Source: Dentipellis sp. KUC8613 (taxonomy: Eukaryota > Basidiomycota > Agaricomycetes > Russulales > Hericiaceae). From it: a stretch of 64,000 nt of DNA. The translations under genes and the position numbers were made by a program. Each line of letters starts with the position of its first letter. Position 1 is the stretch's first letter. The stretch is taken from contig NSJX01000024.1 of the NCBI GenBank assembly GCA_002286715.1, forward strand, positions 326,671 through 390,670. Reading direction: 5' to 3'. The notes below the pieces were generated by a model that was not told the DNA's origin, searched no databases, and saw nothing but the letters and a program-made list of their open reading frames with translations. Of this stretch, positions 1 to 12,167 are shown piece after piece.

Positions 1-2233
1 CCTGACAAGCCCAAATCTCCGGCATCCCAATCCTCCGATGGATCATCATTAGAACCTCCAGACAAACCAAAGCCTCCTGGAGATCCCAATGCCAACGTGC
101 CGCCACCCAACTGGGACAACTACCCTCGTTTCTTCCGCGACCTTGCACAGTCTCTACCCCATGTGCGCCGGCCCACACGCGACGATTTTCTGAACGCTGC
201 GAACGGTGTCTGGCAGCGCATGCGCGTGCGCTATCGATGGTCCCTCATACGCGCGTTCCGGAAGTTCAATGCGGATGATATCTCTGCGTTCATTACATGG
301 TTTCTCATGAGTCAGGGTCTATGGATTTTGATTGGAACGTGAGTGGTGTGTATACTTGTGCGTAAGATTCGAAGCTAATGTCGCTCCATACAGTACTACT
401 TTCTTTTCTGTGATATTCGCGATCGCGAACAGCCTACGCCTGCAAGGTACGTCATACTACTTCTCATATGCCGGTCTTCAAAATTCATATCTACGTCCGC
501 AGCATTCATGGCACGGAGCATCAGTGACTACCTTACTGCCGAGACTGGGGTCACTATTGTCTTCGAATCTGCTATCGTTCCGAAGTGGAAGGATTCTCGT
601 ATCTCGTTTAGAAATGTCTTCATCACGCGCCGCCCACAATCTTCTGCCCTGTCGGCCCGTTCTGACGAGGCGGCCCATCGAGCTGCTCTGGGTTACGACG
701 TGAGCAATCACCCTGCAAACCATGGGTATGGCGACGGTGATGGCGAGGAGGAGGCTCCCCAAGATGTGCAGCACTCGGAGGAAGATATCAAGTGGTCGAT
801 GTTTGACCTGAATGTCGATAGTATTGATGTCACTTTGAGTCTTTGGAGATGGCTGGACGGGAAGGGATTGATCAAAGATGTAGTTGTGAAGGGTGTGCGT
901 GGTGTCCTTGGTACGTGCCTCGACATTCGTGGCATGATAGTGTGCTTATTTCCATCTCACCTTCAGATCGTCGCCTTGTCGAGTGGTCGGATGACTTGGA
1001 CCCAGCCAGCTTCCGACACGTACCTCAGCCCGGCGACTTTGAGCTCGAGTCGCTGACCCTCGAGGACATGCTGCTGACTGTCTATCAACCGGGCGGCTTC
1101 CGCCCCTACACATTTTCGATCTTCCGCGCTGATGTAGGCAGGTTCCGCAAGCAATGGCTGTTCTACGACTTCTTGAAAGCAGAAGGCGTTGTGGGGCAGT
1201 TCGATAATTGTCTATTCAGCTTGCACCGCCCGCAGAGCATTGGAAGGACGAACGAGCAGGATGCAAAGGATGGCGGCTGGTCGACGATGGTACGCATATA
1301 TTGTGTTTGTCTTCGCATATTATTGAATACGACATTCTGCAGTCACGCTTCCGCATCGACGGCGTCAACATCGACCATGTCCAAGCCATGACCACCCAAG
1401 AGGGTCCTATCTCCTGGATCACGTCCGGGAAATTGGACGCCGTGCTGGACATCAAGTTCCCGCGCAGCGAAGTCGGCGACGGTGATGCGCTCAACGTCAT
1501 CATCGACGCCCTCGCGAACACTGCCGCTGCTGTCGTCGCGGACCGCATCCCTGGTCAACGCGCCCTCGCCAAGCCACCGCTCACTGTCCCTGAGGATGGC
1601 GGAGAGAAGGAAGCCGAGGAGAGGAAGGTCGTGGTGGACATTGATCTAAGGTTCAGGGATTTAAAGGCTGCCGTGCCGATCTGGACGAGTGATCTGAGCT
1701 ACAGCAGCAATGCGCTGATCAGGCCGATCGTGGCGTTTATGAAGTATGTGGTTCCGTTTTCTCCTGGTAATTAAATTGCTGATCATCGGGCCTTCGCAGT
1801 GCGAACCGGACGCTGGTCCCGATCCGCTGCCGCGTAGTGAAGGATTTGGAGAATTTCAATGGATCCTGGACGGTAAGTCCCGGACGCCCTATGTCACCCA
1901 AGATCCTGGCTGACTGTCTGCCAATTTTAGATGTGGGAGAGTGCGTAATTGGGCATCGCTCAACTGAATTGAACGTACTAACATCTTCTTTTAGCCGGTC
2001 TCATGGATGACATCTCGCTCAAGGTATACGATGCGCTCGCCTACCACGTCACCCAGGCCAATTTCAATCATCGTATCAAGACCGTGAGTCTGTGGAGTCT
2101 GCAGATGACTGCGGGCGCGGTCCTCTCCGCTATTCGCAATGTTGTGGACCCTGTCGCTGTGCAGCTGCGAGACCTCTACGATACAGGGGAGTTCATGCCA
2201 GTGATATTTGCCCCCGCGGCGGTGGGGGCTTGA
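1..2233 (+). CDS. MDM31: MDM31-like mitochondrial distribution/morphology protein (5' partial)
   Basis: The gene is already open at base 1, so its start and mitochondrial presequence lie outside the window. Eight exons can be read: <1-338, 394-446, 503-910, 967-1289, 1343-1743, 1800-1872, 1931-1940 (only 10 nt) and 1995-2233, all with GT-AG introns and consistent phase. The first exon holds a Pro/Ser-rich stretch and then the family hallmark FITWFLMSQGLWILIGT, a membrane segment that continues across the first intron into TTFFSVIFAIANSL. After it come ARSISDYLTAETGVTIVFES and the long conserved domain ending in VVDPVAVQLRDLYD. Mdm31/Mdm32 are inner-membrane proteins required for mitochondrial shape, nucleoid stability and lipid homeostasis. 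The family is clear from the hallmark block; MDM31 rather than MDM32 is inferred. The C-terminus ends soon after the domain at a TGA. Confidence 0.9.
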
Positions 2234-3141
2234 AGGAGACGACGCTGGCGTGCAATATAAGACGGTCGGGGTTGGTGCGAGGCAAGGACAATCACGACCT
2301 TGCAGACGACTTTTCATGACAAAAGTATCATAGTTGGGTTAGTGTAACTAGGGCTCTCGCTGTGTCAGTAGTTATGAAGCCCTGAGGTGCCGTGTGGAAC
2401 TTGCCGGCGGCCAGCTGCAGGGCGCGTCGACGCGTGGTCGGGCGGCATCGCTTCCTCATGACCATGGCCACAATTCCCCCATTCATCCAGAAATCGTCCG
2501 CCTTCGAAGCTTCGTGGCCACTTCGGCTTAAAGAAACACGACCCTGTCGCTGCTAATGGCTAAGCATGCTGATGCCCATCCCTTCCGAAGACGCTACACT
2601 CACCCCTCGAGCAGCGTACTTCCACCGCGGCTACCGGGTACGTTATTTCCCATACATTGCGCACGGTCCGGCCAGGGTTCACAATAGGACTGAATAGGAC
2701 TGTGCCCTTATGGTCTGGACGTGCTCGAAGCACAGTCCACATATGAGATCAGGCGCCTTATCGTGGGTATACCGGCCGCATACTGCGGCCTGCTTCCGAG
2801 CCGCAGCGCGCACCCGCGGATCTCGTGCATGCAATTGCGCGAGCATATGGGGCCCAAGCCATTACGACGTCTCCAAGCCCAGGTCGAGGTAGGCAAAGGC
2901 GGGCCGCGCTTGCACACGACGAAAACACTTGCATATCCGAGGGCTGCGTGCCTGGTAATATCGGGCCAACAGTGTCCTTCCGGACTGCAGGCTGATCCAC
3001 CCCTATCGTGACGCAACGCTGATATTACTGTGTGAGGTGAGAGCTTATATACTGTCGGACTGTATCTGCGAGGATACGAAAGGCCACTCACTGGTCAGTA
3101 CTAACACTCATTTTCTGTCGCTAGATTTTCTTTTCGCCAGT
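2234..3141. other. Intergenic, MDM31 3' flank and P450 promoter
   Basis: No convincing gene is seen. Short ORFs on both strands lack splice-consistent extensions and recognisable motifs. The right end carries a TATA-like cttatata at 3044-3051, about 90 bases before the P450 start. Confidence 0.5.
3044..3051 (+). promoter_or_regulatory. TATA-like element of P450 gene 1
   Basis: The string cttatata lies about 90 bases upstream of the ATG at 3142. The tandem paralogue has gtatatag at 6866-6873, also about 95 bases before its ATG, so the spacing is conserved between the two copies. Confidence 0.45.
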
Positions 3142-5526
3142 ATGTCACTGGTTTCGAGCTCTACCCATGTAATCGCCGTCGCCGTTGGTGCCGTCGCGGC
3201 CTCGTTTGTTTTGTACGCCGCGGCGAGCATTTTGCGCGTGGTATATGCGAAGTGGAAGTCCCCGCTGCACGACCTGCGCGGGCCGCCGTCGATAAGCTGG
3301 GTGACGGGGAGCGTGAAAGGGGTTATGGAGGTCGATGCGCCCGAGACGTTCGCCAGTTGGACGAGGGAGTACGGGCCGACGTTGAGGTTCAAGTCTTTCG
3401 GTAACGTACGTTTATGAGTTCGTCGTGGTTAGTTTTGTAAGAGGTACTGATGTGTTGGGTTGGTTGTAGATGAACAAGCTGCTTACTGTGGACTTGAAGG
3501 CGATCAATCATGTTTTGACGCATTCGATGGAGTTTTACAAGTCGGACCAGGTGCGGTTTGTTCTGCATGAATTGCTGGGAGACGGTGAGTCTTGTTAAAC
3601 GTCTTTCTGTTGGAGAAGCGGTAATTCTAACTGGCTCTTCACTAGGTTTACTGGCCGTGGAAGGTGCGCTTTTCATTGTTACCTCTCCTGTGATTTTCAA
3701 AATATTGAAAGCTATCTCTATTAGGTCCGCAACATAGGTTGCAGGTACGTTTCGGGTTGGATTACCTCAAAATCATTTATTCTGATTCGGAGCATGTTTC
3801 TGTAGCGCAAGATGCTGGTACGCTCCCGGTTTCGCAGTTCATAAGTCTCACGAGTTTCTGATCGATTTTTTAGAGCCCTGCATTCGGGACGCAGCAGATC
3901 CGCAGCTTCACGAAGGTCTTTTTCGACAAGTCTCTTGAAGTGTGTACTGTCCCTATTTTTTTCTGCCTTGGGCTTACATCTACGCAGCTTCGAGATGTAC
4001 TCTTAGCGAAGACTGCGGCTGAAGCACCCAAGAATGGGGAGATCAAGGTTGACATATTCGACTGGCTCAGCCGGGTGTCACTCGACATCATCGGTCTGAC
4101 CGGTAAGTGTCACATGACAAATCATACGGGGGTTAATCTGACCCTTTCGCCTAGGATTCGACTATGCTTTCGACTCTCTGACGGTCCCCGAGGACCAGCC
4201 CAACGAGCTGTATGAAGCGGTGCGAGACATGATGGCAGTGGACAATTTCAATATCGTCTTCATCCTCTCCACCGTGTTCCCCCCAGTTCGACTCATCGTG
4301 GGTGTCCTCCGTATCGCATCGGTATATGCACGGTGTCTAAACAATGATCATCTAGCCGTCGGAACGGTCTCGCGTGATCGCCAAGTCCTACGCGACCATC
4401 CGCCGCGTCTGTGGTCAGGTCGTCGCGGAGAGGAAGGCTGCGGTGATCGCGAACCTCGGTGGTTTGGAGAAAGGGGTGGAGAAGAGCAGCATCGAGGGTC
4501 GGGATCTGATGAGTCTGCTGATCAAGGCGAATCTGGCGGTCGACGTAGCTGAGAATGCACGGTTGAGCGACGACGATTTGATCTCTCGTGAGTCTTTGCG
4601 GAGTAGCGATATGTGGGGACTAATTCAGTGCATTCCAGAAATCCCTACTCTTATTCTGGCTGGCCACGAAACGACAAGGTAGATTTTTGGAACATGACCT
4701 ACTGAAACTGAGACTGACCTGCTCTGTCCAGTACATCATTGTCATGGACGCTGCTGGCCCTCTGCCGCAACATGAAGGCTCAGGATAAATTGCGCGCCGA
4801 GCTGTGTGCCTTCCCTACGGACACACCGACAATGGAGGAACTCAATGCGTTCCCGTACCTGGACGCGGTCGTGCGGGAGGCTCTGCGGCTTCACAACCCC
4901 GTGTCTGCAACTGAGAGAGTTGCGGTTGCGGACTCCGTGATCCCTGCGGACGAGTACGTCGACAAGCACGGCAATGTTCGGCATGAGATCCTGTACGTTT
5001 CTAGCTGTATTCCCACTCGATTAACGACTCACACAATGTCAGGCTCAACAAGGGTGACACTGTCTTCATCCCTATCTATCAGATCCACACTTCGACAGAA
5101 CTTTGGGGTGATGACGCTAAAGAGTTCAAGTCAGTTGTTCACCCACTAGATTTCTCTTGTAGACGCGCTGACTGCTCGTTTTCAGACCTGAACGTTGGGA
5201 GCATGTTCCCGAGGCGGCGAAGACCATCCCGGGCGTTTATCACCCACTGTTGGCTTTCATTGCTGGACCACATGCTTGCATTGGCTACCGCTTCTCTCTT
5301 TTAGAGTGAGATTGATGCATTCTTCTTTGTCAAACTTTCACTGACTTCTATTTTCAGAGCGAAAGCGATCTTGTTCACGTTGATTCGAGCATTCGAGTTC
5401 GACATGGCTGTTCCGGACGAGAAAGTCGTTCGGAGGACCATGGTCGTAGGTCGCCCGCATTTTGCCGACGACATGGACGCCGGCCCGCAGCTCCCTCTTC
5501 TCATTCGCCCAGTCCGGTCCGGCTAG
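3142..5526 (+). CDS. Cytochrome P450 monooxygenase, tandem copy 1
   Basis: This is a microsomal haem-thiolate monooxygenase of unknown substrate, 553 residues from 14 exons: 3142-3405, 3470-3584, 3646-3663, 3725-3744, 3806-3817, 3874-3939, 3988-4102, 4155-4297, 4356-4587, 4639-4678, 4732-4992, 5043-5129, 5186-5305 and 5358-5526. An N-terminal membrane helix (about residues 8-30) precedes a proline hinge DLRGPPS. Visible motifs are the I-helix AGHETTS, the K-helix E-x-x-R (REALRLHNP), PERW and the haem loop [10 protein letters not shown] with the ligand Cys near residue 489. The usual Arg two residues before that Cys is His here. Exons 3-5 are only 18, 20 and 12 nt, and together encode GLLAVEGPQHRLQRKML. 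The closest relative is the next gene. I do not assign a CYP family number. Confidence 0.93.
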
Positions 5527-6964
5527 ACTCAAGATCCATGCCGCACTATCTCAACTGTTTCACTGGTGTATCTGTAGCCCCCTTTAAACCTGTCCTCATC
5601 TCAGTACTGTGATTCTTCGCAGAGTTGATATCGAAAGCTTTGCCAAGGCGTAAGGCGATTTTGTCAGGTTGCACGTGCAAAACAGTGGTACCTTTGAGAG
5701 GTGCTTGGGGATGTCGATGGGGCCATCCGGATATACTAAGTTCAAGGCCGCAGGCAGATCTTCCCCTCGAAACGCTCCCGTGCTCTGATGGGTACGCGGA
5801 GTCAATAGCTCGATGTCTTCTTTTCCCACCACGATGCCTCAATGCCTCACTGCCGTGCAAGTTCCAGGGCCTCGTAGAAGCCGCAGCCGTGCATCGCTGT
5901 CCTTCAAGCGCAAAGCCTTCTCATGTGTGTATTTCTACCCACACGATAACGTCAAAGGTGCTGCATATAATTCAGGTCCTGAGACTCGCTGTTGACTCTT
6001 GTCATGTTGGCCACCGTCATCGAAGAGCGTGGAAAATGGTGTGGGTTGCTTGTTTTCACTCGAATATTATCCTGAAGAATCTCTCGGTACGTTCACCTGA
6101 CATTCCAACCTGAATTGCTGGGCTCATTACGGTTATATCGCCATGATCGCTGTGCAACTCCTACCAATTAAATTCATCTGAAGATTATTCGAGTCCCTTC
6201 CAGCAACATGAAACCTCACACAATCAACCGTCAGGCCCAGTCAAATATCTAATCGAGAATAGCTCGACTTCTGATATCTTGATTTACCGTGAAGCGTCGG
6301 AGAATGTGCTTGCTACCCCATTCCCCGCCATCGTTGTAGTCAGGTAATATTGTTGTTGCTGGTGGCCGGCGGCGAGAGTGGACGCCCAGGTTGTCAGTAT
6401 CCCGGCTCCGCCGCGTCCCAGGATTGCATCTGGGCTCAGCCACGGTCGCTAATGTTTCTCCTAGAATCGCTTTGACCGCTTTGTTTTCAGCGATTCTACT
6501 AAAGCAAGGGCATGGTCGCTGAAGACGGCTATATGATCATCCACCGCTTCCGCACAGCACACACGCTCCACTCTGTCGGACCTGTTAGCGGTCGCAACAA
6601 CGCCGATCAGACGAGCATTTTCCTGGACAATGATATCTTTCCCAGGCTTGGACATGACACGGGCACACAGGTACCTTTGGAAGCATACACATGGTCTATC
6701 TCGCATGCGCGTTTCCACTACAGAAGCATGCGCCATCTTCTTTCTATAGGCGATCCCACTAGACGCTGGGATCTGACCTACTAACGCAATCTTGATTTGA
6801 CCACCTCGGTCCTACTGTGCATGTACCCTCGTTACTGGGAGGCAAATTAACCAAAATCAAAGGAAGTATATAGCATTGTCGTTCTCAAAGGTGAGAGGTC
6901 ACCGGTCAAACATCAATCTTCCCCTCCCGCTTTCTCCTTTCCATCCGGTCAATTACTCACCGAA
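5527..6964. other. Spacer between tandem P450 genes
   Basis: 1.4 kb without a recognisable gene. ORFs of 60-160 codons occur on both strands but show no motif or splice continuity, and no P450 fragment was found. The right end holds the promoter of P450 copy 2, with gtatatag at 6866-6873. Confidence 0.5.
6866..6873 (+). promoter_or_regulatory. TATA-like element of P450 gene 2
   Basis: gtatatag lies about 95 bases before the ATG at 6965, matching the spacing of the TATA-like element of the upstream paralogue. Confidence 0.45.
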
Positions 6965-9362
6965 ATGCCGCTCCAGAGCACCCTAGCTTCTACGAACCTC
7001 GTAGTCTCGTCCTTGGGCGCAGTCGCCCTTTCGCTTCTCCTATATGCTGTCGTGAAAGTACTGCGTGCTGGATATGCCGCGTGGAGCTCCCCATTGCGGG
7101 ACCTGCGCGGTCCCCCATCTGTCAGTTGGCTTACGGGCAGCATAGATGGCGCATTCGAGCTCGACGCGCCCGAGGCGTTCGCAGACTGGGTTCGGGAGTA
7201 TGGGCCAACCTTCAGGTTCAAGTCTTTCGGAAACGTATGCATTGTCTCCTACGCATTCTCTTACTCGTTAAATCAGACCTGACGATATTGGCTCACTCAC
7301 AGATGAGCAAGATGATGACCACAGATGTCAAGGCAATTAACCACATCCTCACGCGCGGGATGGAGTTCCCCAAGACGCCGGAAACCCATTTCATACTCCA
7401 TCCACTTCTTGGAGATGGTGAGTGCCGCCAGACATTTGCGAGATGAGGAGTCCTGATCGAGAGCAATTCAGGCTTGCTATCTGTGAAAGGTAGACCTTCA
7501 TTTCTGGTTACATTCTAGCCGTTGACCTTCTGGCATCTTTCCTACGCTAGGGCATCAGCACAAAATGCAGGTTAGTTGCCTCTACATATCAATTGAGATT
7601 ATCTCTAAGATCTTTCACCCCTATAGCGCAGGCTACTGGTACGTGCCACTTGTGAGAGGCTCGGATGGCCACAGGCGTTGACTATAGATGTTCAGAACCC
7701 AGCATTCGCAACGCAACGTATCCGCACCTTTAGCACGGTGTTTGTGGACAAGTCGCTCGAGGTTCTTGTGTCTCATCCTCTCCCCTTCTCCCAGGCTAAC
7801 AATTATGTAGCTTCGAGACGTGTTGATGGCAAAAATTGCCGCCCAAGCACCCCAGCAAAACGGGTCATTGCAAATCGACATATTCGACTGGCTGAGCAGG
7901 GTGTCGCTCGATATGATTGGAGAAGCTGGTGAGCACCACGATTCTACCTCCTTCATGCCATTTGCCTGACACACCGTCACAGGATTCCACTACGCTTTCA
8001 ATGCATTAACAGCTCCGGAAGATCAACCAAATGAATTGTACGAAGCAGTACGAACTATGATGGCGTTCGACAGCTTCAACGTTGCTTTCATCCTCGCAAT
8101 CGCATTCCCTCCAGCCAGACTCATCGTGAGCGTCCTACGTGCTTTATTTAATTCCTTTGCCCCTCAAAGGTCCATTGCAGCCGACGAAGCGCACGCGTCA
8201 GGTAGCCAAGGCATTTGCGACTGTCCGCCGCATCTGTGCGCAGATTGTTGCGGACAGAAAGGCTGCAATACTCTCCAATCTGAGCGGGCCACAGAAAGGC
8301 ATAGATACAAACAGCATTGAAGGTCGTGACTTGATCAGTTTGCTCATCAAGGCGAACATGGCAGTCGATGTACCCGACGATGCACGGCTGAGCGACGAAG
8401 ACTTGATTTCTCGTGAGTACCTCCCCCTGTTCCCGGCACGATATAGAGGCGGTTCTCATGTCTTCTAGAAATTCCTACCCTCGTTATGGCTGGCCACGAA
8501 ACAACAAGGTAAGGTTCTTGGTGGCGCATGCGTCGTCCACCGGTGCTGACTCGACGGCTACTTAGCACTTCGCTGTCCTGGACGCTGTTGCTCCTCTGCG
8601 GCAACAAGAAAGCTCAAGAGAAGCTGCGCGCCGAGTTGCGCGCCTTCCCCACGGATACCCCGACCTTAGAAGAGCTCCTCTCCCTTCCATACCTCGACGC
8701 TGTTGTACGCGAGGGGTTGCGACTTCAGAACCCCGTTGCAGCAACTGAGAGGGTGGCGGCTGAGGACTGCGTGGTCCCGATGCAAAACGAATATATGGAC
8801 AGACATGGGCAAGTTAGGCGTGAGATCCGGTAAGTTCCATTCTCGCACGTCGCCTGTATTGGTGTTCACGATGAGGGGCGACGGGCAGGCTGAACAAGGG
8901 CGATAACATCTTCCTTCCTATCCGAGAGTTGCATCTGAAGAAGGAAATCTGGGGTGAAGATGCGGAAGAATTCAAGTGAGTGCGACTTTAATCACCAGCT
9001 CAACTATACTGACCGCTTTACGTAGACCTGAACGTTGGGAGAACCTCCCAGAGGCGGTGAAGTCTATGCCAGGCATTTTCCATCCCCTGCTGGCCTTTAA
9101 TGCCGGGCCCTATTCGTGCATCGGCTACCGCTTTTCTCTCGCCGAGTAAGACTAGACTTCTGTTCTTCAGATGACTGACCTGACACGTGCGGACAGGGCC
9201 AAAGCAATCCTCTTCACGATAATTCGAGCGTTTGAGTTTGACCTGGCAGTTCCGGCAGAGAAGGTGGTTCGGAAGACCAATATTGTCGGGCGTCCTCATC
9301 TTGCGGATGATATCCAAAGGGGCCCGCAGCTGCCTATGCTCATTCGCCCTGTCCGAGACTAG
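6965..9362 (+). CDS. Cytochrome P450 monooxygenase, tandem copy 2
   Basis: A 556-residue paralogue of the P450 at 3142-5526. It also has 14 exons: 6965-7234, 7303-7417, 7472-7489, 7551-7570, 7627-7638, 7696-7761, 7811-7928, 7983-8125, 8181-8412, 8469-8508, 8566-8829, 8889-8975, 9026-9145 and 9197-9362. Ten of the 14 exon lengths are identical to copy 1, including the 18, 20 and 12 nt micro-exons. Motifs are an N-terminal membrane helix, hinge DLRGPPS, I-helix AGHETTS, REGLRLQNP, PERW and haem loop FNAGPYSCIG with Cys near residue 493. The conserved haem-loop Arg is replaced by Tyr (His in copy 1). The pair arose by local duplication with retained introns. Substrate unknown; endoplasmic reticulum location inferred. 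Confidence 0.93.
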
Positions 9363-9735
9363 ATTCAGGCCAGGTACCGCTATGTCACTCTCGCTTTCAT
9401 GTAATTGTATCTAGAACATGGTTGTCCCTTCTTTCGGTTCGTTATCCGAGCGGTCATTGCGTTGTGCGCGACCCGAATTTTTTTTTGTACACGGAATTGT
9501 CTTGCTCATTTCGGGAGATTAAGGCTGCGCAAACAAGGGAATAGAATATACTATGATCGTTAATACCTCTCCCAAAGATTGTATTCTTTCACGACTGTGC
9601 TGGCTGGTGTTCGAAGACTTTCGACGGTTCTGCACCTGCTTACTGTGAATATCACGTAGGTAATACCGAGGAGTAATCATAAAGGGTTAAAGAGAAGTTT
9701 GATTTGTTCGTGACTGTGGAGCTCAGGAACCCGCT
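9363..9735. other. Convergent 3' spacer
   Basis: AT-richer spacer between the ends of the plus-strand P450 and the minus-strand carboxypeptidase, with a T8 run near 9479-9486. Nothing coding is seen. Confidence 0.5.
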
Positions 9736-12167
9736 TCACGCTGACGGCGAGTCGGCCTTGCCCAGCACATATGCAATCGTCTGGAAGGCAGCCCAGGGCA
9801 CGAATTCTAGCACCACAATTCGTCAAGGGATCTACGAAGAGAAATGAAGATGCTCACGAGGCGTCATATGTCCGCTGTAGTAGAATTCGACATCTGTATC
9901 CCGATATCAGAGTCTGAGAAGGAAGGAATCAATTGGATCGACGCACAGGTGAGGCCTCGCTCCTGGTGCATGTTGCCATACACCCCCATGTCCTTGACGT
10001 GAAAGCTTTCGTTCTGGATTGGCGTCTGAAAGCCTTGCGCTCCATTCCAGGTCATATTCCTATTGGCATTCCTGAGTCAAGACCTCCCCTGGTACGCAAC
10101 ATGGACGTACTGAATGGCGATACGAGTGCCCTCGGCGAGCAAGATATAATCCTACAGAAGTTTCGTCAACTGCACTGTTTGAAGCATCGAATAAAAGAAA
10201 TCACGTACAGCAAGGCCATGAGTGATTGCGACGCGCTCGCTCTTCTCGATGACATTGGGAAGCACACTCAATGTCGACCATATGCTTTGATCATCGCCCG
10301 GCTGCCCTGTGGTAGCATTGACGTACACGGAGCTCTCGGAGCATATCGTGTAGTCGATGTGCGGCGCATGAATAGCGTCTTGGACCTGCATCCAGTATGA
10401 GTGACACAATCCGGATTGCAGTAGTGTGATTTGAGTAGGGCTTACATCTGTTCGATTGAAGTAAATGAACTTCTGTGTCAATTCAGGAAACCCCATTACG
10501 CTCCCTGAGCCGCGCAATTACCGGATTAGCAAAAGTTCGTGGTTTATGTTCGGCGTTACCTACAAGACATAGGCCATGTCTCCGTCACGCGGTAGACATT
10601 CCACGCAGGGTTGATTCTACCCGGCGGCGCAGTTAAAAATTGGTTTCCCAACGCATTCGAAGGCAAATTCCACTTACATGCTAACTTCTTCGAAAATCAT
10701 CTCCCAGATATGGCACTCCTCCTTGGCGTGGACAGAAGTGCCATTGGTGCCTACCAACGGTAGCTGCCCCTTTGGCGGGTACGAGACATACTTGTCCAGG
10801 TAGTCCGTGTACCCGCACGAGTCGGAGATTCTCTGCAGTTCGGCCACGAACGAGCTGTTAAATGGGAAGACATTCCTGTTGGCCTGTGCAAAGCGAAGTG
10901 CAGGGATCTCCTGCTGCACGGTGTCGTAAGAGAGAACAGCATCTGAGATCCAGATGCCCTTCAACTTGAGATCCAGTGCCGAGGCGTGCTCATAGATCCA
11001 GTTTGCGATGTACGGAACGTCTAGAATACCATGAGGATATTGTTGTTGATGAGTTAATTGAGGACTCACAGAAACCAGCATACTGGACATGGTTGAAAGG
11101 TCAGAGGCATCACAACGCCTGGAGAAAGATAGCTGTACGCACGCTCTCGCCCGACAGCCAGAAGTTACTTCCCTTGAGCTCGCTGAACACTTCTAAAAAC
11201 TGCTGGAAGAAGCCAACCAGCTGCGCTGCAAGCTCATCGTCGTTTGAGATGTTCGGCTCGCCTTGACTGAAACCGGCCTGCGCATTACAAGGTCAGCTGA
11301 TGATCAATGTTGCTCAGAGATACGTACTCCGACAGGCTGGTCTACCCAAACCACGTTGGACAGATTGGTCCAGGACCATTTATTACTGTAGAGCGCTCAG
11401 TGTCATCTTGAAGACACGTGCGTTAAAGAATCACTTACGGTGTCGGTTGCGCCTGTCCCCAAGGCCAAGCTAAAGGCAGCCGGTGATCGTAAGCGCATGC
11501 ATCTTCTGACTGTCCCCATATGAGGTACGTACAGATGGGACCATTCTCCTGAAGGAACCCTTCCAAAGACGAGCATCCAGGACCACCTGATATCCACTCA
11601 GCCATGACATTTACCGCCGGGCGTGGAAGCAGGCACACCGTTTGTCCAGAATAGTAAATCATTGGCATTAGACACGTTCGTCGTCGGCCAGAACCTTGAC
11701 GACCCGAATGAATTGGTTGAACGCGCTGGGACGAAAGGCATGGGATTCACGTACCAGAAGAATAGCTTCCGTGTTTCATTCTTCGCGCCCGAGATGGGCA
11801 GGAGACCCGACCATGAGGGGCCCGCATCAAACGGGACTGCACAAATTCCATTCAATCAGACCGTCGAATGTACATCTAGTGAAGAGTGTAAATGAAGCTA
11901 CGCACCAAGTGGAATAGTCTTGCCGTCAACGAAGAACTCCTGCGCCTTCGGGTTCGAAAAGTGGATTGTCGAGCCATCCTGGCGCTTCAGCAAACCATCG
12001 CCGCTGTCAGCAAAAAGAGGCGCAGAGACGGCATGCTTCTGGAGAAACTGCTCGTGCCGAGCTCTCTGCTTACGCATGGCGTCGCGGATATCCGCGGACA
12101 CCAGCTGCAGTCCACCGAGCCAGCATAGCGCTGAGGCCACACAGAGTAAAGCGCGCAGGCCTTTCAT
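9736..12167 (-). CDS. Secreted serine carboxypeptidase (peptidase family S10)
   Basis: This predicted secreted or vacuolar exopeptidase removes C-terminal residues at acid pH. Fifteen exons give 547 residues in phase, from ATG 12167 to TGA 9736. It begins with a signal peptide (MKGLRALLCVASALCWLGG). The S10 landmarks are all present: the oxyanion region WTNGGPGCSSLEG, VWVDQPVGAGFSQG, the nucleophile elbow SGESYAGFY (Ser near 246), Asp near 462 in LADYILLAEG, and His near 521 in SGHMTP. The nucleophile elbow is split across introns, with YAGFY coming from a 13-nt micro-exon at 11070-11082. Several NxS/T sites suggest N-glycosylation. All catalytic residues are intact, so it is probably active. 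In wood-decay fungi such enzymes serve nitrogen acquisition (family knowledge). Confidence 0.93.
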
